18,454 nucleotides of DNA from Hemicentrotus pulcherrimus (taxonomy: Eukaryota; Echinodermata; Echinoidea; Camarodonta; Strongylocentrotidae), in the NCBI GenBank assembly GCA_003118195.1, contig BEXV01002087.1, positions 29,264 through 47,717 on the forward strand. Direction: 5' to 3'. Of this stretch, positions 10,721 through 18,113 are shown piece by piece. Made by a program: the position numbers and the translations under genes. The notes beneath the pieces were generated by a model. It did no database searches. It was not told where the DNA came from and saw only the letters and a program-made list of their open reading frames with translations. The first letter of the stretch is position 1; each line of letters opens with the position of its first letter.

Positions 10721-10939
10721 CTTGTGGCCATGGTATTGCTTCAATGACCTTTCGTATTACTGCTTTCTCATTTAGTCTGAAGGCCATCATAAGCGCCTTG
10801 GACCATTCCTCTTGCCTTAAGGCATCAAAGACAACAGATGGAGTGAGGTCAAGGGTCAGGTCAAAGGGGTCAAAGGTTAAACTGCTGTCCACAGAATATA
10901 CAAGCAGGCCCTCAGTTGTGGTGGCTGCCCACTGTGAAC
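10721..10939 (-). CDS. PWP2: PWP2 exon B: last WD blade and start of the C-terminal Utp12-type region
   Basis: This internal exon encodes about 73 residues continuing PWP2. Visible motifs in order are SQWAATTTEGLLVYS (final beta-propeller strand region), FDPFDLTLDLTP, and the helical stretch ALRQEEWSKALMMAFRLNE, then IPWPQ. The same order occurs in animal PWP2 at the transition from propeller to the Utp12 domain, a helical dimerisation/scaffold region within UTPB. The minus-strand acceptor (TTAACAG) precedes 10939 and the donor CAAG|GTGAGC follows 10721. The exon enters with two bases of a codon and leaves with one, in register with both neighbours. The plus strand here reads as repeated GGTCA motifs (10847-10878), a by-product of coding DPFDLTLDL. 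The intron towards exon A is about 1.05 kb; the one towards exon C is about 5.8 kb. Confidence 0.94.
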
Positions 10940-11989
10940 CTGTTAAGTAACGAACCAGAGAACATTTATGCTATAACTAAATGAATTGTTATAATAATAA
11001 TATCAATAATAACAATTATAGTAATGATACTACTAACTCTTTTACAAAGCCATTTACCTATATTGATGAAAGTATAATTTATGTGGTTTAATTACCCATT
11101 TTATCACCCCCCTTCAATATCAATTAAATTCAGTTTTGTCCTGATACTTCATGATCTTGCACATTTCATGGTAGATTTTGGTTTTGGTCACTCATTTAGG
11201 AACTTTGTCCAATCAATTTCATTATTTTGCATCTAATTAGTAAGGCTGTGAATCTTACATATATGTGAATAAACCTACCTATGGCTGTGAATCTTACATG
11301 TGTGAAAAGTATATACAAATATACACTGTCTTGAGAGGTTCTGGTTAAAACTATGCACAAATATTTTTTTTAATTTCCATTTTTGGGAAAAAAATAAAAT
11401 TCAGAACTAAAAAAAATCAATTCAAAATAAACATTAACATTTTTTTTCCAATTCCCAAATAGTACTTTCATATAGTACTTTTCAGAGCAACCTTAAAATA
11501 GTTGAAATATTTCTCGTAACGTGACAAGCTCTCAACCAATCAAAAAACAATCAATTATTGATGTATAAACCTACCTATGGCCGAGTACCTGACATCGTCA
11601 CCATCATCATCATTATCATCATCATCCTCATCTACATGGTCAATACCACCATCATCAAAATTTGTTTTTTCAATTACCTATCCGTTTCTGTTTAATAAAT
11701 GTGCTAATATATTTCATGAGTTTTGTCTGGGGCTGTCGTATTATCAAACAATCTGCTTACAATGACAGTCCTTCTTACGCAAATAATTTTATAATGTTTT
11801 ATAATGTTTGGGGAAATTAAGTATTTATGACAGTTCATCATTTTGTTTTTGATTTTTTGATTTTTATTTGCTTATCTATAATTCATTGTCAGAAAAATAC
11901 TTATTGTAATTTATATTATTATTGTTATCGAAAATACTGTATACTTACATGAATGCAGAAGAAAATAAAATCAAAATCAAAAGACGTAC
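10940..11989 (-). other. PWP2 intron between exons A and B
   Basis: This intron of about 1.05 kb runs from GTACGT at the exon A donor to TTAACAG before exon B. It contains an ATC-type simple repeat (11598-11654), a partly tandem 39-bp-spaced duplication of GGCTGTGAATCTTACAT (11244-11260 and 11283-11299), and a third short copy of AAACCTACCTATGG at 11567-11580. No coding content is seen. Confidence 0.85.
11598..11654 (+). repeat. ATC trinucleotide repeat
   Basis: Imperfect CATCATCAT-type repeat with interruptions. It generates a Ser-rich artefact frame on the plus strand. Confidence 0.8.
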
Positions 11990-12167
11990 CGGTAGCTGAG
12001 AATCTGACACAGGAAACATTGACCTCTGGCTTAAAGGACCTAGAACTCATATCTCCCTTGGTGACCCCAGGAAGTGATATGGCCATCTGCTGACCGTCTT
12101 CACCCACATTCATATCTATCAGTGCAGAGTTTCCAAAGTCTGTTAAGTTCCGCCTACTCAAGAACTC
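11990..12167 (-). CDS. PWP2: PWP2 exon A: end of the second WD40 propeller (partial gene)
   Basis: This internal exon encodes about 59 residues of PWP2 (yeast Pwp2/Utp1), a nucleolar WD-repeat subunit of UTPB, which binds the 5' external transcribed spacer of pre-rRNA with U3 in the small-subunit processome. Seen directly: EFLSRRNLTDFGNSALIDMN, then LPGVTKGDMSSRSFKPEV and VRFSATG, closely matching the vertebrate PWP2 segment just before its last propeller blade. On the minus strand a pyrimidine-rich acceptor ending in TAG precedes the first base at 12167, in phase 0 (GAG = E). The donor G|GTACGT ends the exon at 11990 after one base of a codon; that base joins GT of exon B to give Gly. The donor lies inside a TACCGGTA palindrome. 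The exon coding the preceding propeller blades was not found between 12168 and the right edge, so either that intron exceeds 6 kb or the order is broken. Confidence 0.93.
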
Positions 12168-13380
12168 CTACAAGGGATGAAATACAACATGTTGCAATGT
12201 GGGTTCAATGTAAAAAAAAATACTTGAAGAGTATTAATTCTTAAGTATGTAATCATAAGAAGAGAGAGAGAGAGAAAGAGGGAAAAAATGAAAGCCCCCT
12301 TAAAACCACATTATACCTGCATCCTATCTTTATATAGATCTTTAAGTCTTTGAAAAGTGTGATTGCTAGGCATCTAGGGAACTTGGTAGTACGTAAATAA
12401 GACAAATGTGAATGTGTCTCCAGTATGCCCCCACCTAAATTTGGTTAAGTTCATGGCTTGCATTATTCTTGGAATAACATGATGTGAACAAACAGGCTAG
12501 TATGCAGAGTGATAAAAGGTTTTAAATCGCCTGGTTTTTGTAATATAAAAACAAGATATAAAATGTCACTATAGACGTGTGGATTATATTTTTGTTTTCC
12601 ATTTGTTTTTCAATGTGTTAACATTGGGTTTTGTATTCATTTTGGCACATACATGATTCCACAGTTGCTTATTCAATTACCAGTGGAGTAATATCTTTCT
12701 CAGCTCTATCTCTCTCCACTCTGGTCTTATGAAAAGCTTTCTGAGGAATCCACAGTATATTGTACATGACACCAACAGCCCAAGAGGATAAAGCCCCCAA
12801 GACCGATATTTTGGTCTCAATCACCTTCTTCAAAACTTCCAAGTGGTTTCCCCTAAACCCCAAAAGGTCTTACATGTATATGTTTCTTTTATTTACTGGC
12901 TCTTGAAATTTGAACAAAATCATTGATTTTCAGGAAAGCAGGCCTCAGCCCCCACCCCCTGAAATGAAATTATGCCTATGAATTCACTGCCCCCATGCAA
13001 ATTTTTTAATGGGTAAAATTCATAGGAAATTGCATTATTTTAGGGTTAAAATCTGCCAAAAAATATACAGCACTTTCATTGTTTTCCCCAAGCGCCATTA
13101 TATACCTAAAGACCCCAAAGTCACCAGTAACTAGTGTTACAGTATTGTAAATGATTTACAGCAGTGAGAGCAACTTCCCATAACAACATTTACAATTGTT
13201 TTTTTTTTTAAATCACAACCTTGTTAATACTGTGATGAATACTTGTTACAGGTTTTAGCTTCACACCTAAAATAGCTTTAAACAGTCATTGATTTGACAA
13301 TAACAAGGTTAAAAAAAAAAATGATTTCATGTCAATTGACTTGCTGGCATTTCACATTTGACCTTCTTTAACTAAAATAT
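12168..13380. other. Region upstream of PWP2 exon A without a recognised gene
   Basis: On the minus strand this should be the PWP2 intron preceding exon A. It contains a GA microsatellite (about 12260-12278), an unassigned 64-codon minus-strand frame (12669-12863) and a spaced inverted repeat: AACCTTGTTA at 13217-13226 and TAACAAGGTT at 13301-13310, bordered by T and A runs. No exon encoding the expected WD40 blades was seen. Confidence 0.55.
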
Positions 13381-13409
13381 AATGGTGATAAACAGTAATG
13401 TGTTGTTTG

Positions 13410-13470
13410 AAGTTCATAGCTCGATGGACAGACGTATAACCTCAGAATATAATGCCTCCAGCAACACCTT
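13410..13470 (+). repeat. Possible decayed GGACAGAC-type element end
   Basis: CGATGGACAGACGTATAACC followed by ATATAATGCCTCC resembles, from memory, a GGACGGACGG...ATAATGCCTCC element end common in marine animal genomes. Here the hairpin partner (a GGAGGCAT-type arm) is missing on the right, where a SINE-like segment abuts. Confidence 0.3.
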
Positions 13471-13535
13471 TGGTTTCAAATCCAGAGCATTCTACTTTGA
13501 GACCACTGCTCAACCACTGAGCGACATGTATCATA
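13471..13535 (-). mobile_element. tRNA-like SINE head fragment
   Basis: The minus strand reads GTCGCTCAGTGGTTGAGCAG, an A-box match with one mismatch at 13524-13514. After about 31 nt comes a diverged B box, GATTTGAAACC (13482-13472). The spacing and the CAGTGGTTGAGC core are typical of a tRNA-derived SINE head. The body that should follow on the minus strand is not recognisable and instead runs into the GGAGGCATTAT segment. Confidence 0.55.
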
Positions 13536-13639
13536 TCTCTACATATATATTTACATATGAAAGGAAGCGTCAGTATTTTATACCATGCATTATTTTGATA
13601 CTTTTTAAAGGAAATACACATTTGCTGCTTTTCCCCCTC

Positions 13640-13704
13640 AAAAAAAAAAGAAGAAGAAGAAGAAAAAGAAGAAGAAGAAGAAGAAGAAAAAGAAGAGGAA
13701 AAAA
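13640..13704 (+). repeat. AAG polypurine tract
   Basis: An uninterrupted 65-nt purine run of A10 then AAG repeats punctuated by AAAAAG, giving approximate mirror symmetry. Lys/Arg-rich and Ser-rich frames across it are artefacts. Confidence 0.9.
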
Positions 13705-14884
13705 TTGATTCCACTTGATGATTTATTACCATGGACATTGATTGATTGACAAAGTCATCCTTGGTCTATTCAAGTAAAATTCAAGTCTGCGATTCTACTC
13801 TCTCATTTTATAGTCCTCCTCCTCTCAATTACAATGTCCTCTGTTTTTACCGAATGGCAAAGTACAATTAAGGTTCATCAAATGGCAAGTCATGTAATTA
13901 TATAGGAGCTCAGCTCTGAAGCTCCTCGTTCATATTGTACTTTTAAACTGGACAAACAAAGAAATGAAGCCAAGGCCAATTTCAATGCAATATCAGTCGG
14001 TAAGGGTTTAACATTAGGGTAAAATATTGCTTTAATTGGCATTCAAACAGAAACAAGAAAGCAAATTTCCTAGTATGGGTTAGTATTTTAAGTATTGGGC
14101 ATTTGGTTATATATTTGAACTGAATTAAATTAAATTTGTTTATTTGATAATGCACCCGAAAACATGGATTCTTAAACACATGGCCACGGGTCTGTTGTAA
14201 TAGATCTGCTCTATCCATCAAATTTAATAATTTTTTATGAAATATTTAGATGTCACACACTTTGAGATCTGAAAGCCAACATGAAGTTTTGTTAGGGCCC
14301 AACACACTTCTTTGATGAGCGGGATACTAATAACAACAACAATATTCCATTGTAGAGCAGCACATACATGTTTCACATTATGAATCTGATAAAACATCTC
14401 TATGCACTTCCAGAGGACTTTGAACATTATTACCACAGCTTTAGATACAAGCAATACCATGCACTATAAGTGAATTATGAACACATAAAAATAAATACCA
14501 GGTAGTGGACATTCTCAAAAAGGTTATTTATTGCCATGTACAATGCTACACCATCAAACAGCTATGTGTGCACAGATTTGTACAAACCTCTATATGCCCT
14601 GCATTTATGCTTTGACAGAGACAACATTGACATTCCATTTGGAATTTCTTCAGGTTATTACATGAAAATTCATCAAATCCAAGATGAAGCATCAAATATC
14701 AGACGCAGGTACCTTTTAATACAGGTGGAACAATACAAGAACATTCCCTTTAATTTTCATTCTGATATCCCACTTGCATCATGTACTTTAACTAAAGATT
14801 AAACTGGCCAAATTAAAGATAAACTTGACTTCTGTTAACAAAAATAAAAAATTGTCACATAATCAAACGAAACTTATGCTAGGA
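13705..14884. other. Noncoding AT-rich stretch
   Basis: No recognised gene. A nested inverted repeat lies at 13859-13943: outer arms AAAGTACAAT and ATTGTACTTT, with an inner hairpin AGGAGCT/AGCTCCT at 13904-13926. A plus-strand frame of 88 codons (14536-14802) has no family motif I recognise. Confidence 0.5.
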
Positions 14885-15164
14885 GTCGACTGGGCCGGCG
14901 CCAGTTCGCGCCAAAGATTATGTGATTGGCGCGTAGTGGCTCGCTGTGGCGCCGAATTAATGTCCGCTCGGCATGTGTCGCCAAGTGGAATAAACTGGGT
15001 GCCATATGGCGTGCGCCAAATGCCACCCACTTGCTCCAAAATGTTGCGCCAGTTTGCGCCAGTTTGCGCCAGTTTGCGCCAATAGACGGCTACTTAGCGC
15101 CACTTGGTGATTAGTTTGTGCCAAAGGTCGCCAAATTGGTTTGAACTTGCTGCCGCTTGCCGAC
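14885..15164 (+). mobile_element. Harbinger element 5' region with GCGCCA subterminal repeats
   Basis: Composition changes abruptly to GC- and CpG-rich. GCGCCA, TGGCGC and GGCGCC occur many times in both orientations, and a 10-bp unit AGTTTGCGCC is repeated three times in tandem at 15051-15080 with a degenerate fourth copy just before. The position directly 5' of a Harbinger transposase fits the end of that element, where clustered motifs can be transposase-binding sites. The exact terminus and 3-bp target duplication could not be fixed because the opposite end is missing. Confidence 0.6.
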
Positions 15165-15200
15165 TATATAAATACCGGCCATCGGCTACCTGGTTCAGAC
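15165..15200 (+). promoter_or_regulatory. Predicted core promoter of the Harbinger transposase
   Basis: TATATAAA at 15165-15172 is followed 32 bases later by an initiator-like TTCAGAC (A at 15197). The first ATG of the transposase frame is at 15255, giving a predicted leader of about 58 nt. The TATA-to-initiator spacing is standard for RNA polymerase II. Confidence 0.6.
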
Positions 15201-15254
15201 CCTCCTCAGCTACTGTATGAACAACATCTCTACTGAATATTTACAATTTTTGAT

Positions 15255-15835
15255 ATGCCTGAGGCATTTGATAATGTTGGAGTGATGATGCTGCTCCATC
15301 AAAAGATGAAGAGAGATGCTGAGGTAGCCACTGCCTATCAACTTATACTGGCCAATCCTGAAGAAGAAGAGCCTCCTAAGAAGAAAAGGAAGCACAACTG
15401 GTGGTTTAGACCCATGCTCCACCCAGAGTTGAGGGCTGAACGTGGACAGTACCACACTTTGATGGAAGAGCTGAGGGAGAATGACAGGAGGAAGTTCAAG
15501 AACTACACCAGGGTGTCCCCGGTGATGTTTGATGACCTGTTGGTCAGGCATTCACCCCACTTGTAGAATAAGGACACCCACTTCAGGAAAGCCATTCCCC
15601 CTGGTCTCAAGTTGTCCGTCTTCCTGCGCCATCTCGCCACTGGGGCCACCTATGCCAAGCTGTCTTACAACTTCCGAGTGGGCAAGGAAACCATTCAGAA
15701 GTTTGTCCCTGATGTAGCCAGAATGATAGTGGATGAGTATGCTGCAGAGGTCATCTCCCTCCCCACAACCAATGAAGGCTGGCTTGAGGTTGCATGTGAT
15801 TTTGAAGCCATATGGAATCTTCCTCACTGTCTGGN
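15255..15835 (+). pseudogene. PIF/Harbinger (HARBI1-like) transposase, broken and truncated
   Basis: The frame opens with MPEAFDNVGVMMLLHQ, followed by PPKKKRK, an SV40-type nuclear localisation signal (about residues 39-45). Then come RKFKNYTRVSPVMFDDLL, IPPGLKLSVFLRHLATGATY, YNFRVGKETIQKFVPDV and WLEVACDFEAIWNLPHCL. These are the helix-turn-helix-containing N-terminal part and the entry to the DDE nuclease domain of HARBI1-like transposases, which normally have about 350-400 residues. A TAG stop at 15564-15566 interrupts the frame, and homology resumes at once in the same frame. Similarity ends at LPHCL, right before the expected GA-LDGKH segment with the first catalytic Asp, at an undetermined base (N, 15835). 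No DDE-domain exon is visible to the right. The Harbinger assignment is strong; the product as shown cannot be catalytically active. Confidence 0.9.
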
Positions 15836-15934
15836 AAAACCATATCATTGTTGCTAAAAAATGAACTAGAACGTCAATGACGTACATGTAGTGCTCAACC
15901 GCATCCTGCTATCATAATAGCAATCACCATGATT

Positions 15935-16575
15935 TTCATTTCTCTACTAAATTGGTTGGGTAATAAGGAAGAAGAAGCATTACAAATTAATGCAATTCCA
16001 TAAATTATCACAACTAATGATTGAGGAAAAATGTCAAGATTCTATGTAAATTCTGTGTATCTGACTTAGCTCTACAAGGAACAGAATCAAAATAGGGCAA
16101 TAAATGAAGGAGAAGAAGTATCAGTTGAAGTTTTTAATAAATCTGAATTAATTATGATATTTGAGAAAAAAATTCAACATTCTGTGAAGATTTTCTGAAC
16201 AACTTATTTAGCTCTATCAGAGAAAACAAACTAAATCAAAATCGATCAATAAAAGATGGAGAAAAGTTTGTTTGTATTTTCTTGTTATTTTGTGAATAAA
16301 TTTGCATCAATTTTATTACGTTGTGTTTCATACAAAATTTTAACATGATCCTGTTCAGGAGTTCTTTGTACCTCCCTTAGCTCTACAAGATAGAGAAGAA
16401 GAAAAAAATCAAAAGCATTTTTCTTTAACTTGGAGTTAATTTGCATGAAATAGAATAATTATTTAATTTAACAATTATTTGTAGAAGTTTCAATTCCCTC
16501 ACTTAGCCCTATCATATAAAGCAAACAGAATAAAATTTAGATGAGAAAAAATGAAGGATAAGCATTTTGAAATTG
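15935..16575 (+). repeat. Degenerate tandem array, about four to five units of 126-169 bp
   Basis: A diverged motif built on CTTAGCTCTACAAG/ATTTAGCTCTATCA recurs near 16065, 16207, 16376 and 16502, with a weaker copy near 15941. It is preceded by CATTCTGTGAAG-like sequence and followed by AAATCAAAA and GGAGAAGAAG blocks. Unit lengths vary more than in the 3822-4523 array. It ends in a GGAC-containing segment and a hairpin, so it has the same overall layout as that array without sequence similarity I can see. Confidence 0.7.
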
Positions 16576-16580
16576 TGGAT

Positions 16581-16650
16581 GAACAACAGACACCGGACAT
16601 CACTCCACCCATCATAAGCCCATTGGGCCCATTTGGACCGGATGAGCTTA
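16581..16650 (+). repeat. Terminal GGAC segment and hairpin of the second array
   Basis: GAACAACAGACACCGGACAT is followed by a spacer and an imperfect hairpin at 16615-16650, with TAAGCCCATTGGGCCCA pairing against TGGACCGGATGAGCTTA (one or two mismatches plus G-T pairs). A-rich sequence does not follow immediately, but the junction reads AAAGTGGG. I take this as the 3' end of the second array element. Confidence 0.65.
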
Positions 16651-17206
16651 AAGTGGGTTGACCAAAAAGGGGCCATTAACATAATCTCCTCTCCCTCCCC
16701 TATAATTCTGCCTGGATAAAACAAATTCCCACTTTGTTTACTTTATATCCTCAAGTCTTGCTCATGATCTCCCGGTATCAGATCTACATGTATATTATAC
16801 AATTTCGAATGTCGGGTTTCCATTGTGTGTAACAAGGATTTCATGTATTAAGGAAGTAGTATCAATTATGACTTGTCAGTGTCTTCTACATGTATAGTTA
16901 AGTGTTGTTTTTGTATGTTAATTTTTGTATGCTTAATATCCTTGTAATATATTTCATTTTTGCTTATTTCATTGTTATTATGTATGTTATCATATAAATG
17001 AACATACAGGACCAATGTGAAAAACAGCTTTGGCTGATATTGCCATCCTGTATAAATATTTCTAAATAAATAAATAAATAAATTTAACATTTTCTACTTG
17101 TAATATATGTTTATTAGTACTGTTTATCTACCGTAGTTTATAAACAAATTATTTATCATATTGTTTTGCTGTGNTGAATCAAGCAAACACAAATTGGTAC
17201 CATTGT
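16651..17206. other. Noncoding AT-rich stretch
   Basis: Nothing coding is recognised. It contains an AAAT tetranucleotide run (about 17062-17083), two TACATGTA octamers (16785 and 16887) and an undetermined base at 17174. Confidence 0.55.
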
Positions 17207-17366
17207 GATGTATCTGGCGAGGTCATCATCCATTTGCTCTGTATTACAAAAATCGTAAATTTCTATTTATTCTTGATCAACAACTTACAAAATGGAAATT
17301 TACTAAATTTTCTATACACAGCCAATGAAAAAGGTCCTAATAAAACAATTTATGTTTGATTGATTA
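17207..17366 (+). repeat. Mosaic duplication, block A copy 1
   Basis: A 160-bp block starting GATGTATCTGGCGAGG and ending GTTTGATTGATTA, nearly identical to 17471-17630. It contains AATAAA at 17339-17344 followed by TATGTTTGATTG, which looks like a polyadenylation signal with a downstream GT-rich element. Confidence 0.9.
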
Positions 17367-17470
17367 ACAACTTAAAACAAATTGATAGCTTTCTAATTTT
17401 TATCTGATTTTGCTTTTATTGGTCTGTTTCTCTTGCATTACTGCTTTATTCTAACCTACTAAATATCAGG
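17367..17470 (+). repeat. Mosaic duplication, block B copy 1
   Basis: A block running from CAACTTAAAACAAATTGATAGC-like sequence to CTACTAAATATCAGG. A second copy at 17800-17918 carries extra bases (TTAAAACAAA and CCAAC) relative to this one. Confidence 0.88.
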
Positions 17471-17630
17471 GATGTATCTGGCGAGGTTCTCATCCATTTG
17501 CTCTATATTACAAAAATCGTAAATTTCTATTTATTCTTGATCAAAAACTTACAAAATGGAAATTTACTAAATTTTCTATACACAGCCAATGGAAAAGGTC
17601 CTAATAAAACAATTTAGGTTTGATTGATTA
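17471..17630 (+). repeat. Mosaic duplication, block A copy 2
   Basis: Second copy of the 160-bp block with a handful of substitutions relative to 17207-17366. AATAAA recurs at 17603-17608. After this copy the sequence diverges into a unique spacer instead of block B. Confidence 0.9.
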
Positions 17631-17704
17631 CATTCTATAATATGTTTTTATCATGGTTGAGGCAATTCCTGATGCTTTTATTCACTACAAATGAATATCG
17701 GTAC

Positions 17705-17799
17705 TGTACACTTTGGGAACTGAGATGGGGTACTTCTACCTAAAGCCTCAGTGACATTGAAAAAAGGTCCTAATAAAACAATTTATGTTTGATTGATTA
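17705..17799 (+). repeat. Mosaic duplication, block C plus end of block A
   Basis: TGTACACTTTGGGAACTGAG through GTGACATTGA (block C) is fused to AAGGTCCTAATAAAACAATT, the last part of block A, with AATAAA at 17772-17777. The combination recurs at 18027-18113. Confidence 0.88.
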
Positions 17800-17918
17800 A
17801 CAACTTAAAACAAATTTAAAACAAATAGCTTTCTAATTTTTATCGGATTTTGCTCCAACTTTTATTGGTCTGTTTCTCTTGCATTACTGCTTTTATTCAA
17901 ACCTACTAAATATCAGGG
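17800..17918 (+). repeat. Mosaic duplication, block B copy 2
   Basis: This copy follows the block A end exactly as in the first copy (A end then B), supporting duplication of a larger C-A-B unit. After TATCAGG it continues into unique sequence (GTGGACTTCCCC) rather than another block A. Confidence 0.88.
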
Positions 17919-18026
17919 TGGACTTCCCCTCTAAGGTTATTTCCTTAAAGTTTGATGCCAGGGAATTATGCCATACTTCACATGGAAACTGCTGACAGTA
18001 TGTTACAAGAGCTACAAATAAACATT

Positions 18027-18113
18027 GTACACTTTGGGAACAGAGATGGGGTACTTCTACCTAAAGCTTCAGTGACATTGGAAAAGGTCCTGATAAAACA
18101 ATTTATGTTTGAT
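18027..18113 (+). repeat. Mosaic duplication, block C copy 2 plus end of block A
   Basis: Near-identical to 17705-17793; differences include CTGAG/CAGAG and CCTAATAAAA/CCTGATAAAA, so the AATAAA of other copies is GATAAA here. A 70-codon plus-strand frame (17955-18164) crosses it, but it is not supported by homology I recognise. Confidence 0.85.

Noticed and set aside
10744..10950. Plus-strand frame over PWP2 exon B
   Set aside because: Shadow of a clearly homologous minus-strand exon with correct splice sites.
13382..13738. Lys/Arg-rich plus-strand and Ser-rich minus-strand proteins
   Set aside because: Both ends of these frames are the AAG repeat; the rest covers SINE and hairpin-type repeat sequence.
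14825..15114. Two overlapping plus-strand frames in the GC-rich part of the Harbinger element
   Set aside because: They lie over tandem GCGCC motifs upstream of the transposase promoter and show no domain similarity.
15210..15887. Minus-strand frames opposite the transposase
   Set aside because: Shadows of the coding strand; the plus-strand frame has the Harbinger motifs and a matching promoter.
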